Assembly (NCBI RefSeq): GCF_003432115.1
Contig: NZ_QWDC01000004.1
Location: 332,709-396,708 of the forward strand
Origin: Mucilaginibacter conchicola
GTDB lineage: Bacteria > Bacteroidota > Bacteroidia > Sphingobacteriales > Sphingobacteriaceae
Reading direction: 5' to 3'
Length of the DNA stretch: 64,000 bases
The translations under genes were made by a program, and so were the position numbers. The notes beneath the pieces were generated by a model. The model worked only from the letters and a program-made list of their open reading frames with translations, had not been told where the DNA came from and did no database searches. Of this stretch, positions 7,894-16,504 are shown one piece after another; position 1 is the first letter of the stretch; every line of letters begins with the position of its first letter.

Positions 7894-8252
7894 TCGACAC
7901 AAATGTATTAGTCGATTTTCAGGTACGATCCCTTCCGCAAAAAGGTTTGGACTTCGTTTCTGAGGCTATCGATGATTCTTTTATCATATCATTTGTAAAC
8001 TACATAGAGTTTTTAGGATATAACCATATATCCGAATCAATGGAAAGTTTTATAAAGCTGGCTACGGTTGTTGAGATTGATAAGAATATTATCAACCAGA
8101 CAATAAAGATCCGTAAAGAAACCAGCCTGAAACTCCCCGACGCAATTATTGCCGCTACTGCAATTACGAACAATTACACGCTTATCAGCCGCAACTATAA
8201 AGACTTCAAGGCTATAGAAGGTTTGGATTGGATAAATCCACACGAACTTTAA
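7875..8252 (+). CDS. PIN-domain toxin, VapC-like ribonuclease
   Basis: A 125-residue PIN-domain protein, expected to be a Mg-dependent ribonuclease toxin restrained by the product of the preceding gene. The acidic active-site set is present: D8 (LIDTNVLVDF), E45 (NYIEFLG), D89 (LKLPDAIIAATA) and the N107/D110 region (SRNYKDF). Length is typical of VapC. The ATG overlaps the antitoxin end by 19 bases, implying coupled translation. VapC proteins often cut initiator tRNA or 23S rRNA, but the target here cannot be told from sequence. Confidence 0.85.
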   Translation: MGKRFLIDTNVLVDFQVRSLPQKGLDFVSEAIDDSFIISFVNYIEFLGYNHISESMESFIKLATVVEIDKNIINQTIKIRKETSLKLPDAIIAATAITNNYTLISRNYKDFKAIEGLDWINPHEL

Positions 8253-8256
8253 TTTT

Positions 8257-9006
8257 CTACTCCGGCAATACCGGCGCAAACAATAACTTATCCGCTATCC
8301 TTACCGCAATTTCAGATCCATTGGCCCAAAATGCCGAGAACGGTTTCGCACTCAGATATGGCACAAAAGCTTCGCCGTACAATTCTTTTATATCTGCTTC
8401 AAATACGTAGTCTTTCACTTCGGCTATTTGCCATTGGATATGCTCTACTTCGTACTGCATGGTCTTGTGCACATTAAGGCGGTTATAACCCCAGTAATGC
8501 TCAAAAATAAACTCTTCGGCACTGCCGGGTTCAATGGGTTTTAAACTGTTGCGCACGGTTACGCCCAGTTTGTTCCAGTTGCCTTTTAGCTTCCACTCGT
8601 ACAGAAAATTGGTATGGTCCGCGCCATCCTTAGTGATGGAATGGCGCATAGGCAGGGCGCGATAGTGTTCTTTGTAAAGATTATTGGCTATGAGAACGAT
8701 CATGCTCTTCGGCACCAGTTCGCTGATGAACACTGCGCCGCGTTTCCATTGCTTGCCATCAAAATGGCGTACGTAAAAACGCAGGTTCACTTCCTCGAAA
8801 TTTACATGCCCCGGCCATTTTACGCCCATCACGCGGGTTTCTTTAAACAGGAAACCAACCATGCTTACCAGGCATTTGCCTTCCCAAAGGTCTATCTCGG
8901 TGTAGGCAGGCAGATAGGGTTTCAATATCTCAGGATCAACCTCGTAATTAAGCATTACCAGGTTGCGCCATTGGGCAGTTAGGAAACGAGATTTAGATGC
9001 AGCCAT
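8257..9006 (-). CDS. DUF2071 (YqjF-like) protein
   Basis: A 249-residue cytoplasmic protein of the DUF2071/YqjF family, function unknown. Visible family features are the start FLTAQWRNLVMLNYEVDPEI, then LPAYTEIDLWEGKCLVSMVGF and the later VNLRFYVRH strand region. There is no signal peptide or membrane segment. The stop lies 4 bases from the end of the convergent toxin gene, so no room is left for a separate terminator between them. B. subtilis YqjF is induced by nitroaromatic compounds; that link is not shown here. Confidence 0.8.
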   Translation of the reverse strand: MAASKSRFLTAQWRNLVMLNYEVDPEILKPYLPAYTEIDLWEGKCLVSMVGFLFKETRVMGVKWPGHVNFEEVNLRFYVRHFDGKQWKRGAVFISELVPKSMIVLIANNLYKEHYRALPMRHSITKDGADHTNFLYEWKLKGNWNKLGVTVRNSLKPIEPGSAEEFIFEHYWGYNRLNVHKTMQYEVEHIQWQIAEVKDYVFEADIKELYGEAFVPYLSAKPFSAFWANGSEIAVRIADKLLFAPVLPE

Positions 9007-9056
9007 TACTTGATTAACCTGTAGAATGACTTTAGTGTTTTAATAAGTTCATTAAT

Positions 9057-9174
9057 TGACTCACCCCCAACCCCTCTCTACTTTGCAAAGAGGGGAGCTT
9101 TTCTTCTTCCCTTTTCTTACCTTCTTTCCGCTTGCGGAGAGAGGGTCGCGCACGCAGTGCCGCGGGGTGAGTTA
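9057..9174. repeat. CTCACCCC...GGGGTGAG palindromic repeat
   Basis: Bounded by TGACTCACCCCC at the left and GCGGGGTGAGTTA at the right, with inner arms CCCCTCTCT and AGAGAGGGTC. The same design recurs at 35176-35317 and in part at 45409-45443 and 45578-45612. This is a dispersed intergenic repeat family. Confidence 0.75.
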
Positions 9175-9177
9175 AAA

Positions 9178-9215
9178 CACAAAGGTCACGAAGCTTAACT
9201 CAGTGACCTTTGTAA
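9178..9215 (-). terminator. Probable terminator of the M48 protease gene
   Basis: Perfect 9-bp stem AAAGGTCAC / GTGACCTTT with a 13-base loop, 20 bases after the stop codon on the minus strand. The T run is short, so confidence is moderate. Confidence 0.5.
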
Positions 9216-9235
9216 ATATTATGATTAGCTTACCC

Positions 9236-10039
9236 TTACGGCTTGTAATATTTCATCGCCTCTGGTATCAGATTTTGGATGTTGGCAATACGTGTGGCAT
9301 CAGAGGGGTGGGTGCTTAAAAACTCGGGCTGGGCACCGCCTTTGCTTTGGGCTGCCATGCGCTGCCAAAAGGCTACTGCCTCATGCGGGTCATAACCTGC
9401 CATTGCCATAAAAGTAAGGCCAAGGCGGTCGGCTTCTGATTCTTGTGCGCGTGAGTATTTTAACAAGGCTAACTGTCCGCCTACGCCGTAAAGCGTGTTG
9501 ATGGCTGTTTGTGTGGCTGATGATTGCCTGCCTGCTGCTACGCCCACGGCTGCGCCGCCGGCCTGCAGGGCCAGTTGCTGTGATAAGCGCTCTGCCGAGT
9601 GGCGTGCAATAGCGTGGCCTATCTCGTGGCCCATTACAACGGCTAAACCTGCATCGGTTTTGGTAACGGGTAGCAGACCGGTATAAACGGCAACTTTACC
9701 GCCGGGCATACACCATGCATTCACCTCATCGCTTTGTATCAAATTAAATTCCCAGGCAAACTGGTATTTATCGGCATAACCGTTTTGTTGCAGGTAACGC
9801 TCAATAGCGCTCGCCAAACGGCTTCCTATTACCTTAACCTTTTGTGATTCGGTACCGGTATTAATAACCTTGGTTTTAGGGTCTGATAATAATTGCTTGT
9901 AGCTGGCTGCTGCGGCAGGGTTAACTTCACTGTCGCTTACTAAGCTTAACTGTGAACGGCCCGTTAAAGGCACGGTTGAACAAGCGTAAAGACCTACAGC
10001 TAATGTAGCTGCAGCAAGTGTGAGTTTTAGATTTTTCAT
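9236..10039 (-). CDS. M48-family zinc metalloprotease, lipoprotein
   Basis: A 267-residue periplasmic protease resembling LoiP/YcaL or the protease half of BepA, probably involved in envelope protein quality control. The signal peptide ends in a lipobox with lipidated C20 (LYACSTV). The zinc site is HEIGH (H138, E139, H142) in VVMGHEIGHAIARHSAERL; the third ligand is in the motif QESEADRLG around E200-E202. There are no TPR repeats, unlike BepA. The gene is 6 bases downstream of plsY on the same strand and is probably co-transcribed with it. Confidence 0.9.
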   Translation of the reverse strand: MKNLKLTLAAATLAVGLYACSTVPLTGRSQLSLVSDSEVNPAAAASYKQLLSDPKTKVINTGTESQKVKVIGSRLASAIERYLQQNGYADKYQFAWEFNLIQSDEVNAWCMPGGKVAVYTGLLPVTKTDAGLAVVMGHEIGHAIARHSAERLSQQLALQAGGAAVGVAAGRQSSATQTAINTLYGVGGQLALLKYSRAQESEADRLGLTFMAMAGYDPHEAVAFWQRMAAQSKGGAQPEFLSTHPSDATRIANIQNLIPEAMKYYKP

Positions 10040-10045
10040 GGGGTA

Positions 10046-10693
10046 TCAGGCTGTTTTTTTCTTGAACAAATTTACTTTCGACTCCTTACCCTTCAATAAT
10101 CGCTCTATATTTTTTTGATGTGTTACTAATACCAGTATAAATATGCACATCCCATATATGATGACCGATTTTACATACACCGGGAAAATAAACGTTACAC
10201 CGATGGGATATATAAAACCTGCCAGTATAGATGATAGGGATACATAACGGGTTATCAGCAGCGTTACAATAAATACCGATACGCAGAGTAAAGCAGCCGG
10301 CAAGTTAATAGCCAATATCATTCCAAAAAGAGTGGCAATGCCTTTACCGCCCCTAAAACCGGCAAATACCGGGAACAAATGGCCCATTACTGCTGCTACA
10401 CCCAAAGCCAGCTGTAAATTAACAAAAGCGATAGAATGGAACGCGCCAGTAGTACTTACACCAACCATGTACGCAAGATTGGTAGCCGTCCATCCTTTAA
10501 GGATGTCTAACAGCATTACAGGGATACCTGCTTTTTTGCCCAGCACGCGGAAGGTATTGGTAGCACCGGCATTGCCGCTGCCGTATTCCCTTACATCAAT
10601 GTTGTAAAAGGCCTGCCCGATCCAAACAGCAGTTGGAATAGAACCGAACAGATAAGCAAGAATAAGCGCCGAAATCGAGTAGATTGATAGCAT
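10046..10693 (-). CDS. plsY: Acyl-phosphate:glycerol-3-phosphate acyltransferase
   Basis: Inner-membrane enzyme of 215 residues that transfers an acyl group from acyl phosphate to glycerol 3-phosphate, the first step of phospholipid synthesis. About five membrane helices are visible. The three conserved cytoplasmic motifs are present: the first helix region with AYLFGSIPTAVWIG, GSGNAGATNTFRVLGKKAG, and FRGGKGIATLFG. Length is normal. The start lies about 50 bases from the GAGCCCC repeat at 10748-10888. Its usual partner PlsX is not in this window. Confidence 0.95.
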   Translation of the reverse strand: MLSIYSISALILAYLFGSIPTAVWIGQAFYNIDVREYGSGNAGATNTFRVLGKKAGIPVMLLDILKGWTATNLAYMVGVSTTGAFHSIAFVNLQLALGVAAVMGHLFPVFAGFRGGKGIATLFGMILAINLPAALLCVSVFIVTLLITRYVSLSSILAGFIYPIGVTFIFPVYVKSVIIYGMCIFILVLVTHQKNIERLLKGKESKVNLFKKKTA

Positions 10694-10747
10694 CTGCCTG
10701 CAATATTATTAATTTGCCGTAATAACCGCAATATAGTTATTATAATG

Positions 10748-10888
10748 TTACGAGCCCCTCTAAATCTCCCCCCGAAAGGGGAGACTTTAAGCTGCCTCTT
10801 ATTAAAGATTTTAACTGGCTCTCCTCCGCTATTTGGGATGGAGACTTTTAAAGCCCTCCCTTTCGGGGAGGGTTTGGGTGGGGCTCAG
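10748..10888. repeat. GAGCCCC...GGGGCTC palindromic repeat
   Basis: Left end CGAGCCCCTCTAAATCTCC and right end GGGTTTGGGTGGGGCTC are inverted versions of each other, each with an inner hairpin (CCCCGAAAGGGG; CTCCCTTTCGGGGAG). The repeat fills the gap between plsY and nadC and overlaps the end of nadC by no more than a few bases. A shorter relative forms the end of lon (18964-18994). Confidence 0.75.
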
Positions 10889-10890
10889 GC

Positions 10891-11733
10891 TTATACAGCT
10901 TTAAGACTAAGATCTAAACTTTTAACCGAGTGGGTTAACGCGCCCACAGATATATAATCTACACCGCAATCAGCATAATCGCGGATATTATCAATAGTGA
11001 TACCGCCCGATGCCTCGGTAACGTATTGGCCTTTAATAACAGCCACAGCCTGGCGCAAATCATCAAAGTTGAAGTTATCCAGCATAATGCGGTTTACATT
11101 GCCGGTTTGCAATACCTGCTCCAGTTCATCAAGGTTGCGTACCTCGATCTCGATGGCCAGTTTGCGACCGGTTTTTTGCAGATAATTGTTGGCATTCTCA
11201 ATGGCCTGGCGTATGCCGCCCGAGTAATCAACATGGTTATCTTTTATCAGGATCATATCATACAAGCCAATACGGTGGTTTACGCCACCACCTATGCGCA
11301 CAGCCCATTTCTCCAGGTAGCGCAAGCCGGGCGTGGTTTTGCGGGTATCTAATACTTTGGCGTTGGTGCCCTCTAAAAGTTTTACAATATCGTGGGTGCG
11401 GGTAGCAATACCGCTCATACGCTGCATGCAGTTAAGTACCAGTCGCTCGGCTTTCAAAATGCTTTGGGCATCGCCCTCAACTTCCAATGCAACATCTTTT
11501 GGTTTTACCGCAGCACCATCTCTAAGAAAAATGTTCAGCTTAAGGTTAGGGTCAACCTCGCGAAAGATCTCTTCGGCAAGTTCAACGCCGGCCAATATGC
11601 CGGTATCTTTTACCAGTAACCTGGCTTTGCCCTGTGTGCCTGCATCAATGGTGGCAAGTGATGTATGGTCGCCATCGCCAACATCCTCGCTTAAGGCATT
11701 TTGTATGAATTGATGTATAATTTCCTTATCCAA
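10891..11733 (-). CDS. nadC: Nicotinate-nucleotide pyrophosphorylase (carboxylating)
   Basis: Quinolinate phosphoribosyltransferase of 280 residues; converts quinolinate and PRPP to nicotinate mononucleotide in NAD synthesis. Key sequences are EDVGDGDHTS at the start, LNCMQRMSGIAT, DTRKTTPGLRYLEKWAV with the substrate-binding basic residues, and LIKDNHVDYSGG. EASGGITIDNIRDYA and VGALTHSV close the barrel. Length is typical. The DUF4783 gene lies just upstream on the same strand, 47 bases away, and may share its transcript. Confidence 0.95.
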   Translation of the reverse strand: MDKEIIHQFIQNALSEDVGDGDHTSLATIDAGTQGKARLLVKDTGILAGVELAEEIFREVDPNLKLNIFLRDGAAVKPKDVALEVEGDAQSILKAERLVLNCMQRMSGIATRTHDIVKLLEGTNAKVLDTRKTTPGLRYLEKWAVRIGGGVNHRIGLYDMILIKDNHVDYSGGIRQAIENANNYLQKTGRKLAIEIEVRNLDELEQVLQTGNVNRIMLDNFNFDDLRQAVAVIKGQYVTEASGGITIDNIRDYADCGVDYISVGALTHSVKSLDLSLKAV

Positions 11734-11780
11734 ATTTTTACTTTTTTAGCGTTTCAAAAGTAAAAACAATCAGCGATTAA

Positions 11781-12173
11781 TTAGGTTTTTTCGCTTTCAA
11801 TACGCATCTCTATGATTTCCATGGTTTTACCCACTTCCTTAAGCGTATAGGTTATCCTGAATTTACCTTTATCCGTAACTAATGATATCACGGCATAGTT
11901 ATAATTAACATTTGAACTTATGCGGTGCAATATTTTTACAGCATGCGGTTTATGCTCTTTGAAAAATTTATCCAGCAACATTTCGGCCTGTGCCTTTGAG
12001 TAGGTGTTGGCCTCATCCATCAACGTGATATCCAAATTGGCCGAAAAATAAGCGGCTATTTCATGGGTGTTGCCCTTCTTAAACAATTCGGCAATTTTTT
12101 CAATAGGGCCTGCGTTCACTACCACGGGTAGTAAGAAAAGTAGGGTAAGTAATGGCAGGTTATGTAGTTTCAT
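11781..12173 (-). CDS. DUF4783-family secreted protein
   Basis: A 130-residue protein of the Bacteroidota-specific DUF4783 family, function unknown. ATG 12173 is chosen because it starts directly with a signal peptide (MKLHNLPLLTLLFLLPVVVNAGP); the upstream start would add 15 residues in front of it. The mature part has the NTF2-like pattern of the family: helical start, then alternating strands with FFKEHKPHAVKILHRISS in the middle and a strand-rich end. It is probably periplasmic. It is placed head to head with gpmI and directly upstream of nadC. Confidence 0.7.
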   Translation of the reverse strand: MKLHNLPLLTLLFLLPVVVNAGPIEKIAELFKKGNTHEIAAYFSANLDITLMDEANTYSKAQAEMLLDKFFKEHKPHAVKILHRISSNVNYNYAVISLVTDKGKFRITYTLKEVGKTMEIIEMRIESEKT

Positions 12174-12260
12174 CTCTAAGTATACGACAGTTGAAGTACC
12201 AAAAAGTTGCACCGCCAATAAAAAAGGTGACGTTTAAGTTTAATGTTTAAACGTTGCTTT

Positions 12261-12268
12261 TATATTTG
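12261..12268 (+). promoter_or_regulatory. -7 promoter box of gpmI, implies GTG start
   Basis: TATATTTG followed by C matches TAnnTTTG. It lies inside the longer reading frame that begins at ATG 12243, so that ATG cannot be on the transcript. The predicted start of transcription (about 12272-12275) falls on or beside GTG 12273. Confidence 0.6.
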
Positions 12269-12272
12269 CATT

Positions 12273-13796
12273 GTGGAAGATAACAAAAAAGTAGTATTAA
12301 TAATACTGGATGGCTGGGGTTACGGTCGTAACGATGCCTCAAATGCAATTGTAGCCGCTAAAACGCCGTTTTTTGACGCTGCGTTAACCAAATATCCAAA
12401 CTCAAAATTAGAAGCATCGGGCTTAGCCGTTGGTTTGCCCGAGGGGCAGATGGGTAACTCTGAGGTTGGCCACATGAACCTGGGTGCAGGCCGTGTTGTT
12501 TACCAGGAGCTTGGCCGTATCAACAAAGCCGTGCTTGATAACGAGTTTGTGCAAAACGAAACCATCCTTGGCGCATTTAACTATGCTAAAGAGAATGATA
12601 AAGACCTTCACTTTATTGGTTTGGTAAGTGATGGCGGTGTGCATGCCCATATCAACCACTTAAAAGGTTTAACAGATGCCACCAAAGCTTTGGGTTTAGA
12701 GAAAGTATTTGTACATGCCTTTTTAGATGGCCGCGATACCGACCCAAACTCGGGTTTAAAGTTTATTACCGACCTTGAACATCACATTGCCGATTCGCCT
12801 GCGCGTTTGGCATCGGCCATTGGCCGATACTACGCTATGGACCGCGATAACCGCTGGGAACGTGTTAAACTGGCCTATGACCTTATGGTTAAAGGCGAAG
12901 GCGCACCAACTAATGATATTTTAGCATCGATTGAGAGATCGTACGCCGAAGGTGTTACCGACGAGTTTATTAAACCGATAGTAAAAGTTGGTGAAGATGG
13001 CCAGCCGATAGCGGTTATAAAAGACGGTGACGTGGTGATCTGCTTCAACTTCCGTACGGATAGGGGCCGCGAAATTTCGCAGGCACTTACCCAGAAAGAG
13101 TTCCCGGAGTACGATATGAAGCCACTTGATATCGACTATGTTACCATGACCTCTTATGATGAGACGTTTAAAAACGTAAAAGTGGTTTTCCGTAAGGATG
13201 ATCTGAGCAAAACCCTTGGCGAAGTTTTAGAAAGCGCCGGCAAAAAGCAGATCCGCATTGCCGAGACGGAGAAATATCCGCACGTAACGTTCTTCTTCTC
13301 GGGTGGCCGCGAAAAAGAATTTGAAGGCGAAAAGCGTTTATTAGTGCCATCACCAAAAGTGGCTACTTATGACCTGCAGCCCGAAATGAGTGCCGAAGGT
13401 ATCCGCGATGCCATCATCCCCGAGCTGGAGCAAAGCTGGCCTGATTTTGTGTGTTTAAATTTTGCCAATACTGATATGGTTGGCCACACCGGCGTATTTG
13501 AGGCTGTTGTTAAAGCTGCCGAAACTGCCGATGCCTGCACACAGGCTGTGGTTGAAGCGGGTTTAAAAACAGGTTATTCGTTCATCATCATTGCCGACCA
13601 CGGTAATGCCGATTATATGATAAACGAAGATGGTTCGCCAAATACTGCACACACCACCAACCTGGTGCCATGTATTATAATTGATAACGATGTTAAGCAG
13701 GTAAAAGACGGTAAACTGGGCGATATTGCCCCAACCGTATTAAACATTTTAGGCGTGCCTATCCCTGCAGAAATGACCGGTAATGTATTGGTATAA
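12273..13796 (+). CDS. gpmI: 2,3-bisphosphoglycerate-independent phosphoglycerate mutase
   Basis: Glycolytic enzyme interconverting 3- and 2-phosphoglycerate, Mn-dependent, alkaline-phosphatase fold. GTG 12273 gives 507 residues, the family's usual size, and starts VEDNKKVVLIILDGWGYG; the ATG at 12243 would lie upstream of the promoter box. The metal site D in LDGWG, the catalytic serine in MGNSEVGHMNLGAG, FHxHFDGRD-type substrate sequence VFVHAFLDGRDTDP, FNFRTDRGRE and the second metal site NFANTDMVGHTG with IIADHGNADYM are all present. The end overlaps the next gene by 14 bases. No GpmA is in the window. Confidence 0.95.
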   Translation: MEDNKKVVLIILDGWGYGRNDASNAIVAAKTPFFDAALTKYPNSKLEASGLAVGLPEGQMGNSEVGHMNLGAGRVVYQELGRINKAVLDNEFVQNETILGAFNYAKENDKDLHFIGLVSDGGVHAHINHLKGLTDATKALGLEKVFVHAFLDGRDTDPNSGLKFITDLEHHIADSPARLASAIGRYYAMDRDNRWERVKLAYDLMVKGEGAPTNDILASIERSYAEGVTDEFIKPIVKVGEDGQPIAVIKDGDVVICFNFRTDRGREISQALTQKEFPEYDMKPLDIDYVTMTSYDETFKNVKVVFRKDDLSKTLGEVLESAGKKQIRIAETEKYPHVTFFFSGGREKEFEGEKRLLVPSPKVATYDLQPEMSAEGIRDAIIPELEQSWPDFVCLNFANTDMVGHTGVFEAVVKAAETADACTQAVVEAGLKTGYSFIIIADHGNADYMINEDGSPNTAHTTNLVPCIIIDNDVKQVKDGKLGDIAPTVLNILGVPIPAEMTGNVLV

Positions 13797-14337
13797 TACG
13801 ATCAAAGAAACATTTGTAACTACAAGCGTGCTGCTGCTTTTAAGCGGCAGCTACGCCTGTAATAAGCCCGAAATAAAAGAAACCGGTGCCGAGCTGAAGT
13901 ACTTTGATCTTAAAGGATATTTTAAGCAGCAAGCCGACCAATTGAAGCAGGCAAACCCCGAGGTGAATAAATCTGTTGCACACAACGGAACTACCGAGGC
14001 CAAAAAGGTGCACATTACCGCCTGGAGCCAGGAGTTGAACCTGTTTGCCGAGAGTGATATTAACAAACCTGCCTGGCGCAGCAGCTACGCAGTAAAAAGC
14101 AATGCAGACAGCATTATCTATACGGCGCTGTCGCCCGAATTAAAGACCCGCCAGGTCATCATCAGGAAAAATGGTGCTAATGTTACCGAGATAGCCATAT
14201 TTAACAGCGCGCATAACTTTTTGTATAACACTACCGAAAGGCTTGTTTACATGCCCGGCAAGTATTATTCAATAGATAAAAACCAAAAGGTAAAAGTAAT
14301 GGGGGCTAATGATTACCGCATTAAAGGCAATTTTTAA
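13783..14337 (+). CDS. Lipoprotein of unknown function
   Basis: A 184-residue protein I do not recognise. It starts inside gpmI (14-base overlap), so the two genes are probably translated from one transcript. The N-terminus is a signal sequence with lipobox SGSYAC and lipidated C26. The mature part is rich in lysine, glutamate and asparagine, with a predicted helical start (YFKQQADQLKQ) and a strand-rich second half. The stop overlaps that of the convergent TPR gene by 4 bases. Restricted occurrence in Sphingobacteriaceae is likely but not tested. Confidence 0.7.
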   Translation: MYWYNTIKETFVTTSVLLLLSGSYACNKPEIKETGAELKYFDLKGYFKQQADQLKQANPEVNKSVAHNGTTEAKKVHITAWSQELNLFAESDINKPAWRSSYAVKSNADSIIYTALSPELKTRQVIIRKNGANVTEIAIFNSAHNFLYNTTERLVYMPGKYYSIDKNQKVKVMGANDYRIKGNF

Positions 14338-14957
14338 TGATGGCCTACGGCTGTAGCCAGTTTTTCTTTAGATAACTCTATCAGTGATGCAATATCGGCC
14401 CGGTTAGGATTGTCGTTGATCACTTTTTCCAGGTCGGCAATTGAAGCTTTTAATGAGCTGATGCCCCTCGCTTTATCAAATGTATGTGTATTGGGCTGCA
14501 GCTTAAATTCGGCATATTCGCGATAGGCTATCCCTCGGGTTTGCAGGCATTTACCCCTTTCGGCAGGGTCAATGGCAATAGACTTGGTGAGGTCAAATAT
14601 CGCCCCTAATAAATATTTCTCTCGCTCCTGCGGCGATAGGTAGGTATCTTTCCCCATATAACCTTTTGCACGGGCACGGTAGTAATATGCCGATGCATCG
14701 GTAGGGTTTATAAAAATTACCTTATCATAAGAGCTGATGGATTTGCGATAGTTTTGGCTGTGATAGTACGAGTAACCCAGCATCCAATACGCATTGGCGT
14801 TTGTAGAATCAATCATACATCCTTTCTCCAACTGTTTTACGGCGGCTTTAAAGTTGCCATCCAAAAACGCCTGCTGGCCCATTTTTACATAGGCATTTTG
14901 TGCCGATGACTCGAGCGAGGTAAAAAGGAATAAAGAGATGATAGCGGGTAGCCTCAT
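14334..14957 (-). CDS. Secreted TPR-repeat protein
   Basis: A 207-residue exported protein with a signal peptide (about 1-19, LFLFTSLESSAQ) and at least three tetratricopeptide repeats between residues 20 and 140 (AYVKMGQQAFLDGNFKAAVK, AYWMLGYSYYHSQNYRKSI, AYYYRARAKGYMG...). The C-terminus is helical. TPR proteins are scaffolds for protein contacts, and nothing indicates a partner. Stop codons of this gene and the preceding lipoprotein gene overlap head-on. Confidence 0.75.
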   Translation of the reverse strand: MRLPAIISLFLFTSLESSAQNAYVKMGQQAFLDGNFKAAVKQLEKGCMIDSTNANAYWMLGYSYYHSQNYRKSISSYDKVIFINPTDASAYYYRARAKGYMGKDTYLSPQEREKYLLGAIFDLTKSIAIDPAERGKCLQTRGIAYREYAEFKLQPNTHTFDKARGISSLKASIADLEKVINDNPNRADIASLIELSKEKLATAVGHH

Positions 14958-15069
14958 TTAATTAATACGCGTATAAGCCAATAACTAACAATACAACATT
15001 TTATTATGTACGCTAATTGAATTTTAATCAATTATTTGCGCTACACTTCAAAATAAACCCTCATGCTAA

Positions 15070-16236
15070 TTGCCAGGGCCATTTAGCAAGTATAGTATTT
15101 TTAAATTAATAACATTTGGTGTTGTTTTAAATGTTATTTCTTGGTTAATTACGTTAATAATAAAGCAAGCTGCTGCAACCAATTATAAGCTGATGGATTT
15201 TTTAAAAGCGATAGTAAACGATTTTAAAGGTTTCTGGAACCTTAGCGGACTGATAGATATCATCAGCTCGGGTAACTATGATAAATTTTTAACGTACGAT
15301 GGCATGCTCTCCCTGCTTGGGCCTGTGGTGCCGTTCCTGCTACTGTTTGAGATTATCCGTGCTGCCTTTTATAAACGCTTTAAGGTGATCAATTACAAGA
15401 TCTCTTTTTGGACGTACGTGCTGAATGCCTTTGTAGGTCGCGTTATATCGTTTGGCTTAGTGGGGCTTTGTATCAAATGGCTTTTGCCGCATGCGCTTTT
15501 TAAAACCAGCTTTACCTGGTACTGGTTTATTTACAGCTATATTATTTGGGAGTTTGCGCATTTCTGGTACCATTATCTGGCGCACAAAGTAAGGGTGCTG
15601 TGGTGCCTGCACTCTACCCATCACGCGCCCGAAGATATGAACCTCGCGGTAAGCTATGCCCACTTCTTTTTGGAAGCGCCTTATGCCGATTTTATCCGCA
15701 CATCCATCGCTATTTTATTAGGTGTAAACCCTGCTGTGCTTTTTGTGATCATGTTTATTGATGGTTTCTGGGGAACGCTGATCCACGTAGGCGAAAATAT
15801 TGTAAAAGACGGCCGCCTGGGTTTTCTTAACAAAATAATCCTTACCCCATCGCACCATCGTGTGCACCATGCACGTAATGTGGTTTATATGGATACCAAT
15901 TTCTGTAACCTGCTAAACGTATGGGACAGGGTATTCCGCACCTATCACGAGGAAGATATCAAGATCCCGATTGAATACGGTATCAGCAGGCCCATGATCA
16001 AAAACAGTTTTCTGGATGCTTATTTCGGCGAGATCATTGCGCTGGCAAAAGATGTTTATCGCGCGCCGGGCATCAAAAATAAGATCATGTACATTTTTAT
16101 GCCACCCGGCTGGAGCCATACCGGCGACCATAAAATGACCCACGTGGTGCGCAAAAAATACTTTGAAGACCTGGCCAAACATAAAACAGATGCCACGCAG
16201 GTTGCCCCGCAAAACAGCGAAATGGTAAGCAGCTGA
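15070..16236 (+). CDS. Sterol desaturase / fatty acid hydroxylase family membrane protein
   Basis: A 388-residue di-iron membrane oxygenase of the fatty acid hydroxylase superfamily. The histidine clusters are complete: HFWYHYLAHK with LWCLHSTHH (about residues 165-187) and PSHHRVHHARN (about 260-270). Hydrophobic segments lie at about 8-30, 85-105, 120-145 and 225-245. The start is TTG 15070, directly after an in-frame TAA; ATG 15193 would remove a convincing first membrane helix. Substrate cannot be told; Bacteroidota relatives hydroxylate lipids or sphingolipids, among others. It has no operon partner. Confidence 0.85.
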   Translation: MPGPFSKYSIFKLITFGVVLNVISWLITLIIKQAAATNYKLMDFLKAIVNDFKGFWNLSGLIDIISSGNYDKFLTYDGMLSLLGPVVPFLLLFEIIRAAFYKRFKVINYKISFWTYVLNAFVGRVISFGLVGLCIKWLLPHALFKTSFTWYWFIYSYIIWEFAHFWYHYLAHKVRVLWCLHSTHHAPEDMNLAVSYAHFFLEAPYADFIRTSIAILLGVNPAVLFVIMFIDGFWGTLIHVGENIVKDGRLGFLNKIILTPSHHRVHHARNVVYMDTNFCNLLNVWDRVFRTYHEEDIKIPIEYGISRPMIKNSFLDAYFGEIIALAKDVYRAPGIKNKIMYIFMPPGWSHTGDHKMTHVVRKKYFEDLAKHKTDATQVAPQNSEMVSS

Positions 16237-16401
16237 GCAAGCATCGCCCCAAAACTTACTGACTTTTTTTCATCTTTTAAGGAAACTCTTTGGCGTGCCT
16301 TATATTTTAATTTGGCCTTAAATTGTTAATAACGAGTTTGTTGCAAACCATTTGGCGCAAGCCATCGTAAATAGAGCATACTGGCACAGCTCTTGAAACC
16401 T

Positions 16402-16409
16402 TATATTTG
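16402..16409 (+). promoter_or_regulatory. -7 promoter box upstream of lon
   Basis: TATATTTG followed by C, a full match to TAnnTTTG, 96 bases before the lon ATG. This predicts a leader of about 85-90 bases, long for this genome, so some regulation in the leader is possible. No heat-shock CIRCE or HrcA-type inverted repeat was seen. Confidence 0.5.
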
Positions 16410-16504
16410 CAAGTTATATTTATACTTCAATTAGCATTACTTACTTGCACGTTGGTATTTAACTGCCATTATGACGCTAATTGAGCCTACACGAAAGGTG
16501 ATTA

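Noticed and set aside
10745..10957. Plus-strand frame of 70 codons between plsY and nadC
   Set aside because: Consists of the GAGCCCC palindrome and the antisense of nadC.
12243..12272. ATG 12243 as gpmI start
   Set aside because: A full-match promoter box lies downstream of it, and the added residues do not fit the family.
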